Part shown: positions 1 to 7,436 of the stretch, one piece after another
Numbering within the stretch: the first letter of the stretch is position 1
Layout of the letters: each line of letters begins with the position of its first letter
Origin: Planctomycetota bacterium
GTDB lineage: Bacteria > Planctomycetota > Planctomycetia > Pirellulales > Pirellulaceae
Assembly (NCBI GenBank): GCA_029259935.1
Contig: JAJDEH010000176.1
Location: 1 to 12,186, forward strand
Direction of reading: 5' to 3'
Length of the DNA stretch: 12,186 nt
The notes under the pieces: generated by a model
What the model was told of the DNA's origin: nothing
The model's input: only the letters and a program-made list of their open reading frames with translations
Database searches by the model: none
Made by a program: the position numbers and the translations under genes

Positions 1-58
1 GAGCGCGGGGGCACGAGGCCGCTCGACGTAAGTCCTTGCAGGACAACGGGAAAAGACG

Positions 59-89
59 AAACGCCGAGGGCACTCGCTCTCGGCGTTTT
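59..89 (+). terminator. Strong hairpin terminator, possibly bidirectional
   Basis: AAACGCCGAG at 59-68 pairs perfectly with CTCGGCGTTT at 79-88. Three more pairs, one of them G-T, close the stem down to a four-base ACTC loop, giving about 13 bp. The right side ends in TTTT on the plus strand. Read on the minus strand, the stem is followed by a mixed T-rich tract, so it could also end minus-strand transcription from the gene at 350-1474. One plus-strand frame stops with TAA at 29-31, just before the hairpin, so a plus-strand gene may end at the left window edge, but ten codons are too few to call it. Confidence 0.7.
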
Positions 90-349
90 GCGTTAACCGG
101 TGTGTCGGCGGAAATTCCGCGACAAATATCAGCTCCCCGGAACCAACCCTCTACGTGAACATTCTCTGTTTGTCTCTGAGAGCTAAAGCCAATGAAGGAG
201 CAGACTTAGCGAGTTGAAGTCCAGTTCGGTGTCCGCGCAGAAAAACGCTCTACTAACTTTTCGCGACAGCCGGATTAACACGCGCGCGAAAAAACAGAGA
301 GCGACAGAACAAAAAGAGAGCGCTCACGGCCATCGTCGCGCTTCTATCG
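90..349. other. Non-coding stretch between terminator and first gene
   Basis: No gene is supported here. The one short plus-strand frame starting at 214 uses a TTG without a clear ribosome binding site and runs into the 3' end of the minus-strand gene, so I treat it as chance. The stretch is purine-rich near 240-320. It probably serves as the 3' untranslated region of the gene ending at 350. Confidence 0.5.
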
Positions 350-1474
350 TTATCGCCAGCCGTTCCTCTTGTTGGCGATGTCTTCGAGGTCAACTTCGGT
401 GAACTCGTCATCGGCCACAAGGAAGACCTTTTCGCCGATTATCTGAAACCAAGCTCCATTCACGCCAACCGGGCGTCGATGCGCCGGTTTCCATGACGCG
501 ACCATCCGTCCTGTTCTGGACTCCGCGGCTGCAAAGTCGTAGCCGTGAAACAGGACGTATTTGTCCACCGCGATCGCCGCGCAACATATGTGCGGATGGG
601 GACATGGATCGGGAATGCACCACTCGATCTTGCCTGTCGTGACTTCGACGAGATTAAACGTTTCGACTTCCCCGATACTGGTTGAAATAAGCGCTTTGGT
701 GGAATGGGGCAGCCAGTCCACGAAATTGGCATTTGCCCCCACCTTGAACGATGCGACCTTGCCCTCTTTCGTATAGTAGATGAAATCATCTCCGGCAGGA
801 TCGCCGCCGTTTGGCCTAACCAACGCCCCGACACCATCAGGTGCCGCAATCGGCGAGTAAACGGGCGCGTCGCAATCCGCTTGGAAACGCAATCCTCCGT
901 CTCGGCCGGTGACGACAACCTGGACGACTTTCCGGTCAGCATCCTTCCACGCCAGCATCGCGGCACTCCCGTCTTTGGAAAGCTTTACGCCTTCTGCTCG
1001 ATACTGATCGTAAGGCCCGACGGTGTTGGCGAGCTTGCCTTGCACGTAAACCTCTACCGCGACTTGCCGATCTACAGGACAAAACTGGTGCACAAAAACA
1101 CGGCTGTCGATCGTTGCGGTAATATAACCCGACGGTTTGTCCGATAATGTACACTTCCAGTCATCGCTCACGGCATAAACCGTCGAGTGATCACTATCCA
1201 ATACATACATAGGGGACGCATGAATCCGCGGGCCAGTGAGTTCGCGAAGAAGCATTCCGTCATCTGCGAACCAACGTACGGTCGTGGTCGATAGAGATCC
1301 CACACGTGCCGTACAGACGAAGACGTTGGGGGCCAGCCATTTTGCATCGACGCGGCCTTTTGAGAAACCCGGCAATCTCTGAGGGCTAGGAGGCGGCACC
1401 GCTAGACAGAAACCGCTTGGCCAAAATGAGGCGGCAGCAAGGCAGAGCATCGCGACGAGTCGTTGAGTTTTCAT
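350..1474 (-). CDS. Exported beta-propeller-like protein, unknown function
   Basis: This is a protein of 374 residues. Residues 1-25 form a signal peptide: MKTQR, then a hydrophobic core (LVAMLCLAAASF), with a likely cut after the CLA at 23-25, so the mature protein should be outside the cytoplasm. The rest consists of repeated short beta-strand blocks such as VYAVSDDWKC, AMLAWKDADRKVVQVVV and LISTSIGEVETFNLVEVTTGKIEW. This looks like a degenerate WD40/YVTN-type propeller, though clear WD dipeptides are missing. A Cys- and His-rich turn (CIPDPCPHPHICC) lies in the C-terminal third and could be disulfide-bonded or bind metal. I chose the second Met as start because GGAGG lies 9 bases before it and only 3 bases before the first ATG at 1480. 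The gene lies 66 bases downstream of the HEAT-like gene on the same strand and may be co-transcribed with it. No specific function can be assigned. Confidence 0.8.
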   Translation of the reverse strand: MKTQRLVAMLCLAAASFWPSGFCLAVPPPSPQRLPGFSKGRVDAKWLAPNVFVCTARVGSLSTTTVRWFADDGMLLRELTGPRIHASPMYVLDSDHSTVYAVSDDWKCTLSDKPSGYITATIDSRVFVHQFCPVDRQVAVEVYVQGKLANTVGPYDQYRAEGVKLSKDGSAAMLAWKDADRKVVQVVVTGRDGGLRFQADCDAPVYSPIAAPDGVGALVRPNGGDPAGDDFIYYTKEGKVASFKVGANANFVDWLPHSTKALISTSIGEVETFNLVEVTTGKIEWCIPDPCPHPHICCAAIAVDKYVLFHGYDFAAAESRTGRMVASWKPAHRRPVGVNGAWFQIIGEKVFLVADDEFTEVDLEDIANKRNGWR

Positions 1475-1483
1475 CCGCATGTG

Positions 1484-1488
1484 CCTCC
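1484..1488 (-). promoter_or_regulatory. Ribosome binding site deciding the start at 1474
   Basis: The minus strand reads GGAGG here. It is 9 bases from the ATG at 1474 and only 3 bases from the ATG at 1480. Normal Shine-Dalgarno spacing favours the inner start, which shortens the open frame by two residues. Confidence 0.6.
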
Positions 1489-1540
1489 GGTAACTCTTGG
1501 GACGAGCTACTCATTAGGTTGGGCCAGCCGATTCGACGTC

Positions 1541-3271
1541 CTATTCCGGAATCGTACAAGACTCGATCAAACGAAGGTCGTCCCACTGACCCCATGCCTG
1601 AAGAATAGCCTCGGCTTGATTCCGCATTGCTTGGGGGTGGGAAGTAGCCTCGGCGCGTATTACCTTCCGTGCGGCATCTAAAGCTGCATCTCGCGTCTCC
1701 AGCCTTCGGCTATCGCCCCGAATTGCGACGACATCGCGGATGGTCTGGCCTGCCAACAGGCGAACATCGGAACCCAGCTTCGGGTTCTCGAATGCACTTG
1801 CCAGCGTCGGCAGCATCCAAGGAGACGGTCGGCGGTTAAGTACCTTGAGGATCGACATGCTCTCATTGAGATCGTCCGTCTTAGCCAAGGCGTCGACCAG
1901 CGCGGTCTGAATGCGCCACGAGTAGACGGTACCCAGGGTACTAAGCAGTTGCTTCCGCGCGGCCGGAGCGCCGCCGCCAATGACCTTGACTTGCGCTTGG
2001 ATTTCATCATCCGTTGCGAAGAGATCGCCCGAGTTAATTACTGGCTCATGGTCGGCGGCGATGACATCCTTCAATTCATCGCGGCCCGTTTGTTCCCACC
2101 ACCTATGCGCCTTGGCGATCGCGTCCAGCCGAGCTTCGACACTCCCGTCGCGATCATAGCCGAAGTCGCGTCCCGTCAAATCGCTGAACGACTCGATCGC
2201 TATGTCCGCCGTGGAGCACGGCTGGCTGCCCCTGCCGTCGGTGGTGCTACGGCCTCCGGTCATCTTGGTTTCTCTTAGCATCCGCGCCGCGATTGGGATT
2301 GCCCAGTTTCTCCCATGCTTCGCCGCGCTCCAGACTTGGTCACCGATGTTCCATGTTCCCGGATCCAGCTTGCCGGTCTGCTCGAAGCGTCGCGTCATCT
2401 CTCGGTAGACCTCGCGGTCGCCGTATTTCAGCAACGTGCGGTAGTCTCCATCTTGGCTCTTGTTGGCCCAGAATCTCGACATGACGCCTCGGACCACGCT
2501 TTGCGGGTCGATCTTCTCCATTAATTCCACGACGGGGCTGTTCAGCCCATAACGATCTTCGGCCAACAGAATCTGCCCTCGCTCGACAACGGCCTGCGGG
2601 CCTTCGAGCATGGCGAGTGTCTCGAGGGCGACGATTTCATCGTAGCGTCGCAGCGTGGTGTTCTTCTCTCGCAATGCAAGCTGGTTGCGAATCATCGTCG
2701 CTTGATTCTTGCCCTCACTTTCCTTCCACCATTTTCGGATATTTGCCAAGACGGCCTCGCGACGTTCCGTCGCGTCCTTAGAGAGGTACATTGACGTTGC
2801 AATTCCCTCATAGAATCGGCAACCAACGATGCGTTCCAGGCACTTCAGGGCGATGTCCTGTCGGCGGACCACAGTCGACTGGGAACCACGCCATGCGATC
2901 GTTCGAGTAGGAGTATCGTCGGTGAGGGCCTCGATTAGTTGTGGGATGGCCGCCGGGCCGATGGCGACCAATCTATCCGCCGGCGTGGGCTCAGCTCCAC
3001 CAAAGGCGAAATAAATGGGCTGACCTGGAATACCAAGTTGTTGGCCCCTTAGATCGCGAAGTTGGATTATCCAATAAGCGATCTCTTCCTGCGGTGTCCG
3101 CACGTTGTCCTGTTTCTCAACGAATTGTGGTTCCCCTGCTTTCGCTTCTCGCTGCATGGGCCTCGATAGAGGCGGTGAACACAACGCCGCGGTCAGGACG
3201 ACAATCGGAATCAGCAAACAATCCACACGTTTCCTCGTGGCGGCAACTACCATTTGGCCAAGCTCAGGCAT
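1541..3271 (-). CDS. Exported HEAT-like helical-repeat protein
   Basis: This is a protein of 576 residues. A basic stretch (RKR at 13-15) and a hydrophobic segment at about 18-34 form a signal peptide or membrane anchor. The Cys at 31 follows Leu, so it does not fit a lipobox well. The mature part is mostly amphipathic helices of HEAT/armadillo type, for example LVAIGPAAIPQLIEALTD at 101-118. Two similar units can be seen. Residues about 139-187 (DIALKCLERIVGCRFY, then IRKWWKE) resemble about 356-395 (DIAIESFSDLTGRDFGY, then AHRWWEQ). Both end in a WW helix, a pattern I associate with planctomycete secreted HEAT proteins. Such solenoids usually serve as protein-binding scaffolds, and no catalytic motif was seen. 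The start is supported by GAGG seven bases before the ATG. The gene precedes the propeller-like gene at 350-1474 by 66 bases on the same strand, so the two may form a two-gene unit. Confidence 0.85.
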   Translation of the reverse strand: MPELGQMVVAATRKRVDCLLIPIVVLTAALCSPPLSRPMQREAKAGEPQFVEKQDNVRTPQEEIAYWIIQLRDLRGQQLGIPGQPIYFAFGGAEPTPADRLVAIGPAAIPQLIEALTDDTPTRTIAWRGSQSTVVRRQDIALKCLERIVGCRFYEGIATSMYLSKDATERREAVLANIRKWWKESEGKNQATMIRNQLALREKNTTLRRYDEIVALETLAMLEGPQAVVERGQILLAEDRYGLNSPVVELMEKIDPQSVVRGVMSRFWANKSQDGDYRTLLKYGDREVYREMTRRFEQTGKLDPGTWNIGDQVWSAAKHGRNWAIPIAARMLRETKMTGGRSTTDGRGSQPCSTADIAIESFSDLTGRDFGYDRDGSVEARLDAIAKAHRWWEQTGRDELKDVIAADHEPVINSGDLFATDDEIQAQVKVIGGGAPAARKQLLSTLGTVYSWRIQTALVDALAKTDDLNESMSILKVLNRRPSPWMLPTLASAFENPKLGSDVRLLAGQTIRDVVAIRGDSRRLETRDAALDAARKVIRAEATSHPQAMRNQAEAILQAWGQWDDLRLIESCTIPE

Positions 3272-3442
3272 TGATGCACCTCGACTTGAAGGCTATGTCT
3301 TGCACGACGTGATGGAAAGCTGGCTCGTACTGCACGTATGATACGGCTGCGTTGAGCCGTGCCGAAAGCCCAGTTTGCTCCCGCCGCGTCGCCCGCGAAT
3401 TCGCCCCGTTCTTGCCCAAACTCTCAAAGGTCTCGCGTCGCG

Positions 3443-3470
3443 CGAACCGTCTTGGTCAACCGACGGTTCG
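3443..3470. repeat. 9-bp perfect inverted repeat
   Basis: CGAACCGTC at 3443-3451 is the exact reverse complement of GACGGTTCG at 3462-3470. GGT and ACC in the 10-base spacer can extend the hairpin past a two-base bulge. No T-run follows on either strand, so it is not a standard Rho-independent terminator. It could be an operator for a dimeric regulator, or part of a structured transcript about 170 bases upstream of the HEAT-like gene start. Confidence 0.6.
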
Positions 3471-3514
3471 GCCCGATACAGCGGGACGAAAAGTCATGTT
3501 TTGGCCCGGTAAGC

Positions 3515-3640
3515 GTGGCGAACCCTTTGTGTTCGTGGCCACCTAGCGTCCGGGTCAATGAAGGTTGGGTTCCCTCTGGTTTGCGAAAAGTCCAGGGTTG
3601 GGTTCGAGAGGGAAGGCAACTCGCTTCGAGCGCGAGAGTA
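3515..3640. repeat. Cluster of short inverted and direct repeats
   Basis: Several elements are packed together. GTGGC GAAC (3515-3523) pairs with GTTC (3531-3534) and GCCAC (3538-3542) with a three-base bulge. GGTTGGGTTC occurs twice, at 3563-3572 and 3596-3605. TTCCCTCT (3570-3577) is the reverse complement of AGAGGGAA (3607-3614). A small CTCGC/GCGAG hairpin lies at about 3620-3635. Together they could fold as a small structured RNA, but no promoter or terminator boundary is clear. Confidence 0.4.
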
Positions 3641-3812
3641 CTCGATGATCGTGCTTAATAGTCGATGCGCTGGGTCCGACCTGCTGCACCAATTCGTTGC
3701 CCTTCTTAACGTCTCTGTTGCCTCCTTTAGCAGCATTGTCGCTACGCGGGGGGGCGCGAGGCGCTTTTCAACGCCGGAATTCACTCCGCGTGATCGTCAT
3801 TGCTCCTGTCAG

Positions 3813-5114
3813 TTAGTGGAGTTTCGGCACCTGAGAGGCCCTAGTAATCCCTTGCACCTGTGCCTTAGCGAGCCACATTGCGGCATTTTTCTCATCGCGT
3901 GGAACGCCTTCGCCGACCTTATAGCATTGTCCAAGCCGAAACTGCGCTATCGGGTTTCCTGCTGCCGCTGATTTCGCCCACCAATGGGTAGCGCCGTCAA
4001 CATCCCTCGTCACGTGTTCGCCGGCAAAAAGGTGTTCTGCAACGATAAGCTGATCAATGGGATCGCCGCGGAATGCGCCCAGCATGCGAAATGCAATCGC
4101 TTTCTGATACCACGATAACTCCACGGCTGTCGGGACGTCGCTAATCTTCTCACCAAAAGGGTAGTCCTGAACAGTCGCGTTTATTAGAAAGGCGTGCATC
4201 TGGCATGCATATGCATCACCCCTATTTGCCATTTCTGGCAGCGTGCGAGCTGATCTTCTCAGGCAATCTCTCGTGTGCTCCGCTGCATCAGGGAGCAATA
4301 CTCCTTCGGAGGACAAAAAGAGATAAAATGTCGGCAGCAGGACCGGGTCGCATGTGGAGATATGTGACGAGATTAATTTGGCCGCTCGATGTTTGTCCTC
4401 GTCCTTCGTGCCATTCGTGCTCAAGTGACGCGCGGCCTTGAGTGCGCCCCAAGCACTTCCGCCGGATTCTGCCTCTCCCGCTTGCAAATACCATCGCAAC
4501 GCATCGGGTGGCAAAGGGGCAATGAATTCGCGGGGACCCGGATTGAGCTCTCGTCGCATGTACCAGTACGATTCAACAAGGACTCTTCGATCGGGGGGCG
4601 AGTCAATAATCTGACAAAGCCAATTCTTGACAACCGACCGCCTCGTATCGGTCAAGTCACTTCCAAGTAATCCGTACTCAATACACCAGCCCACAATTGC
4701 TTGGGCATCAACCGAATCGCTGGCTAAATCTTGGACGTCTTTGAGTATGGCTTGAACGTCATCGACGGCTCGCGCTTCTAGTAGTCGAAGCCTCAGCAGT
4801 TGAAGTCGGGCATCCTGGCTTCCAGCTTCTGCCGCGCGTGTATACCACCGTCGAGCTTGACCTGGGTCACGAGGGCGATTAAGCCCCTTGTCAAATATCT
4901 TCCCGACTGCGAGAGCTGATCGTGCGTCACCGCGCTCCCCTTCAAACATCAACCATGAAAGCCCGCGCTGGGAGTTTTCCGTGGAAGAAGTCGTAGCAAG
5001 TAGCCACTGTTTGTGCCGTTCGTCAGCATCCTGAACGGCAGCCGCTTCGTTCTGAAGCGTCGCGAGTACAACATATTGAGTTGCAATTAATAGAACGATG
5101 AGTCGATAGCACAC
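3813..5114 (-). CDS. Exported Sel1-repeat (SLR) protein
   Basis: This is a protein of 433 residues from a GTG start. Residues 3-20 are hydrophobic (CYRLIVLLIATQYVVLATL) and are followed by NEAAAVQDA, a plausible signal-peptidase site, so export is likely. Sel1-like repeats are clear at both ends. One is at about 62-100 (ARSALAVGKIFDKG, then ARRWYTRAAEAGSQDA). Two consecutive ones lie at about 353-424, with IAQFRLGQCYKVGEGVPRD and AAMWLAKAQVQG as the clearest blocks. A further helical pair (DALRWYLQAGEAESGGSAW) lies in between. Sel1 repeats are short alpha-helical pairs used for protein contacts, and the partner is unknown. The open frame runs up to 5204, but the GTG at 5114 has AAAGGAG nine bases upstream and starts exactly at the signal peptide, so I prefer it. 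The gene stands alone, with more than 500 bases free on each side. Confidence 0.85.
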   Translation of the reverse strand: MCYRLIVLLIATQYVVLATLQNEAAAVQDADERHKQWLLATTSSTENSQRGLSWLMFEGERGDARSALAVGKIFDKGLNRPRDPGQARRWYTRAAEAGSQDARLQLLRLRLLEARAVDDVQAILKDVQDLASDSVDAQAIVGWCIEYGLLGSDLTDTRRSVVKNWLCQIIDSPPDRRVLVESYWYMRRELNPGPREFIAPLPPDALRWYLQAGEAESGGSAWGALKAARHLSTNGTKDEDKHRAAKLISSHISTCDPVLLPTFYLFLSSEGVLLPDAAEHTRDCLRRSARTLPEMANRGDAYACQMHAFLINATVQDYPFGEKISDVPTAVELSWYQKAIAFRMLGAFRGDPIDQLIVAEHLFAGEHVTRDVDGATHWWAKSAAAGNPIAQFRLGQCYKVGEGVPRDEKNAAMWLAKAQVQGITRASQVPKLH

Positions 5115-5123
5115 GTTACGCCG

Positions 5124-5130
5124 CTCCTTT
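5124..5130 (-). promoter_or_regulatory. Ribosome binding site deciding the GTG start at 5114
   Basis: The minus strand reads AAAGGAG, nine bases before GTG. No comparable site lies before the upstream in-frame start at 5204. The 30 residues an upstream start would add are not hydrophobic and would bury the signal peptide. Confidence 0.7.
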
Positions 5131-5156
5131 CGACCGTCGTTAATGAGAATAAAATC

Positions 5157-5179
5157 AGCACTGCGATGAGCACTGCGAT
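5157..5179. repeat. Two 11-bp direct repeats in the Sel1 gene leader
   Basis: AGCACTGCGAT occurs at 5157-5167 and again at 5169-5179, a 12-base period. The pair lies 43-65 bases upstream of the GTG start of the Sel1 gene. Head-to-tail spacing of about one helical turn suits a protein binding site, but this is inference only. Confidence 0.4.
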
Positions 5180-5222
5180 TCGTGTGACACGCGTTCACCC
5201 ACAACTTGCAGAGGAACTGGAT

Positions 5223-5243
5223 ATTATCCTATTCCTGAATAGG
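5223..5243 (-). promoter_or_regulatory. Candidate promoter -10 with adjoining palindrome
   Basis: CCTATTC (5228-5234) and GAATAGG (5237-5243) form a perfect 7-bp palindrome with a two-base centre. Directly next to it, the minus strand reads GATAAT at 5228-5223, similar to a -10 box, about 110 bases upstream of the Sel1 start. No good -35 hexamer lies at 17 bases (AAGATT is there). The arrangement would fit an operator within a promoter spacer. Confidence 0.3.
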
Positions 5244-5595
5244 CGAATCTTCTCTGCACGCTCCTCGCCCCGTAGTGCCCGCCTCGAGACTCAACGTCAA
5301 CCTCGTGGTTCCTAACAGCTTACTTTTATGGTGGGCCTATTCACGTTTGCAACGGGCGTCGCCACCTTTTTGTCCCCGTCGACGCTACGGTAGGTGTCGC
5401 TTACATTGGATTACGAAGAGGAAGTCATTTAAACTCTCTTGTGGGGCATTCGGAGGCCGCTTGCTAGCGGCGATATCGCCCGTATTCCTCGAAAAAAGGT
5501 CGATCGTTAAGCGTTCAATGGCGGGCTATTGGTTATGCCCACGATAGTTTGAAGACTCGTTCTTAGTGCCATCTGACATGATATTCTCCACTCGC
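5244..5595. other. Gap with no recognised gene
   Basis: A plus-strand frame at 5275-5547 has no recognisable protein and no ribosome binding site, so I leave it out. I see no terminator, repeat or RNA gene in this stretch. Confidence 0.45.
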
Positions 5596-6036
5596 CCCAT
5601 CTGCTCGCTGGTGCAGTGATTCGCTAGGCGGTAAAGGAATGGACCTTCTGGTGATGGTTAACAAGCCGACTTCGAGCAGTGCTCGACGGACGGCCTAACG
5701 AAGCCCGCGAAGTTGATTGACCGGTCCTCGACGCCCCCTTGGCAATCAGCCTACTCCTGCCGCGCCGCAAAGTCCACCACCACTATCCCGCGCCGCCCCA
5801 CGACCACGTTCCCCGGATGCAAGTCCCGCAGCCCCGGAAACGCGGCCAGCAGCCGGTTGCACGCTTCGTGTGTCGCCGGCTCACCAACGACCCAGCGGGC
5901 CACGGTCCAATGCAGCCAAGGCACATACCACATCGAATTGCAGACGGGGATTTCGAGGGAAAAGCGGCACCGCAGGCGGACTTCCGCCGGGGAAACCCGC
6001 GGCGACCATCGCTTGTTGTAAAACGGCCCCAGCCAA
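5596..6036 (-). repeat. Repeat copy A: kinase-domain 3' end plus flank
   Basis: This segment matches 7878-8310 in the same orientation. The match covers the 3' part of the kinase-like gene (here 5751-6036) and roughly 150 bases of non-coding DNA downstream of its stop. Shared non-coding blocks include GGAATGGACCTTCT (5636-5649) and GGACGGCCT near 5688-5696, on either side of a palindrome. The palindrome TCGAGCA-G-TGCTCGA is at 5672-5686. The far left end of the match (5596-5630) is less clear than the rest. Confidence 0.7.
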
Positions 6037-6050
6037 GGGGAGCATGTCCT
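5751..6050 (-). pseudogene. Truncated solitary copy of the mini kinase-like domain
   Basis: Read on the minus strand, an open frame runs from just after a TGA at 6051-6053 to a TAG at 5751-5753. The last 92 codons align without gaps with residues 165-256 of the kinase-like protein at 8025-8795, and I count 70 of 92 identical by hand. Preserved are KRW, EVRLRCR, WYVP, LHWTVA, GEPATHEACNRLL and LRDLHPGNVVVGRR. The DFG motif has become DFA. The first domain and the N-terminal linker are gone, and no ATG precedes the homologous part; the first Met, at 5933, lies inside it. I therefore read it as a 5'-truncated remnant. The unbroken frame leaves open that it is still expressed from another start. 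It follows the WD40 gene end by about 50 bases on the same strand. Confidence 0.7.
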
Positions 6051-6103
6051 TCACAGAACAATGAGCGGCACGTCCACAGGGAGACGTTGAAGTGCAAACC
6101 GGT

Positions 6104-7240
6104 CTATTCAAGCTGCACCGCATCACCGACCAAATCTTGCGTATTCCACAATTCGACTGTCATGCCGACGACCGCAAGCTTCGTTCCATCTGGCGAAAAG
6201 AATGGCTTCTGTTGGCAGTCCGTAAGTCCAAGCATTTTCAGCTCTGGTATTTCGCTCGGTTGTGTAGCGACCGCCGTGGCAAGATGTCGGCCAGTCTTTA
6301 CATCCCAGATCTTAGCGCCTTTGACGCCGTCGGTGGCCAGAATCTTTCCGGAACGATGAAAACTTATCGTGAGCATTCCATCAAGTTTCCCTCGTATTTT
6401 ACTAAGGATCTTACCGTCGCTCGCTTGCCAAACTGCGATTTCATGCATTTCCCTGCTCGTCGACGATGTGCTTGCAATCAGCTTACCATCGGCTGAAATT
6501 GCCCACGTTCCGCCGAACGCAAACGTAGGATTGCCGACGGTTCGGCGAAGCTTGAACGAATGGCCGTCCCAAAAAGTTGCGCTGCCGTCACCGGTCGTAG
6601 CCCAGTAAGTCTTTCCATCGTCTACGAACGCGGCAGCGACGCTTGCGAGCGCCCTTCCCGGTGGCAATCGTTGCGGACGCTCAAGTAAGACCGCCGCATT
6701 CTTCGACTTTGATCTCGCCTTATCGGAGCCAATATACCACGCCACGTCGTTAGCGACGAGAACGTCGTCCACAGGTGAAAAGGCCAGCTTAGTGCCGCGA
6801 CGGTCGCTGGATTGCCGTACGTCGATGATTTTCGCTTCGTCGACATTCGCGATTGCGATGACACCATTCGCATCGCCCCATGCTGCAATGCTGCCGTCGC
6901 GTGAAAGCACACCGTGAGATAACGCTTTTGCGTTCTGTTTTTTTGGTGTGGTGATTCTAACCTTGAGTTCTCCTGTTTTCATGTCCCAAATGGACACCGG
7001 ACGCAACGCTCGCGATGAGGCTGGGAAACCCGACGGGACCACTATTAGGCGACTGGAATCTGCTGACCAGGATACACATACGAATCCGAGCCCAATGTTG
7101 TCCATCTTAGCATATGGCTCTATCGTTTTTTCCGAACCTTGCCGTTCGTCGCGAGGCGCTTGCGCGCTAGCGCAAGGCAGCATGCATACCTGCAACAAGT
7201 GGACGAGCATCAACTGGCAGCAAGTTCTTAAAAAAGCCAT
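6104..7240 (-). CDS. Exported WD40-repeat protein
   Basis: This is a protein of 378 residues. Residues 1-26 are a classical signal peptide ending in ASA, with cleavage before QAPRDE, so the propeller is exported. WD40-type blade ends recur: PVSIWDMKTGELKV, SATFWDGHSFKLRR, IAVWQASDGKILSK, AKIWDVKTGRHLA and VELWNTQDLV. Blade-opening motifs such as WSADSSRLIVV, ISADGKLIAS and FSPDGTKLAVV precede some of them. At least five blades can be traced, and the length fits a seven-blade propeller. Such proteins usually act as binding platforms, and no enzymatic residues are apparent. The ATG at 7240 has GGAG six bases upstream (7250-7247). The gene is bounded by two same-orientation repeats carrying kinase-domain sequence (5596-6036 and 7878-8310), so it may have been enclosed by an insertion or duplication event. 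Confidence 0.88.
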   Translation of the reverse strand: MAFLRTCCQLMLVHLLQVCMLPCASAQAPRDERQGSEKTIEPYAKMDNIGLGFVCVSWSADSSRLIVVPSGFPASSRALRPVSIWDMKTGELKVRITTPKKQNAKALSHGVLSRDGSIAAWGDANGVIAIANVDEAKIIDVRQSSDRRGTKLAFSPVDDVLVANDVAWYIGSDKARSKSKNAAVLLERPQRLPPGRALASVAAAFVDDGKTYWATTGDGSATFWDGHSFKLRRTVGNPTFAFGGTWAISADGKLIASTSSTSREMHEIAVWQASDGKILSKIRGKLDGMLTISFHRSGKILATDGVKGAKIWDVKTGRHLATAVATQPSEIPELKMLGLTDCQQKPFFSPDGTKLAVVGMTVELWNTQDLVGDAVQLE

Positions 7241-7436
7241 CGCTGGCTCCGATTGTAAAATATGGCGACATAGGACATAGTTGGCGAGCTTGCGCCGGCA
7301 CTATGCATTCTTAATTAGGCACATGGACATTTGAAACGCAACAATCCTAGCAAGCGACTTCCGTGGCAAATAGCTTGGTAGCTTGGTTGATTCTGTAAGC
7401 AAGCACGTGGCTCTCATCGGACGGGCGTCTGTGCTA
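7241..7436. other. Leader region of the WD40 gene
   Basis: No gene is supported here. A directly abutting pair of GACATAG heptamers (7267-7273, 7274-7280) lies 27-40 bases before the WD40 start codon. The region around 7300-7330 is AT-rich (TTAATTAGG) and could hold the promoter, though no clear -35/-10 pair stands out. Confidence 0.35.

Larger units (their letters stand above)
3272..3812. other. 541-base intergenic region rich in hairpins
   Basis: No convincing gene was found. Frames on both strands, including 3558-3971 plus and 3494-3784 minus, have no recognisable protein, no good ribosome binding site, and differing frames with no conserved look. The region lies downstream of the Sel1 gene and upstream of the HEAT-like gene, so it should hold the promoter of the latter. 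It contains several inverted and direct repeats between about 3443 and 3640, listed separately. Confidence 0.5.

Noticed and set aside
3753..3780. GGCG...CGCC hairpin near the end of the Sel1 gene as a terminator
   Set aside because: The stem is only 4-5 bp, and its T-run lies inside the loop and not after the stem on the minus strand.
3494..3784. Minus-strand frame of 96 residues in the gap after the Sel1 gene
   Set aside because: It begins with GTG, has no family resemblance, and covers the repeat-rich non-coding stretch.
3558..3971. Plus-strand frame of 137 residues
   Set aside because: It runs into the 3' end of the Sel1-repeat gene on the opposite strand, has no ribosome binding site and no recognisable domain.
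5115..5204. Longer N-terminus for the Sel1 protein
   Set aside because: It would place 30 polar residues before a good signal peptide, and the strong AAAGGAG site points to the inner GTG.
5739..6359. Plus-strand frame of 206 residues across the kinase relic and the WD40 gene end
   Set aside because: It spans two unrelated minus-strand homologous regions, so it cannot be one conserved protein.
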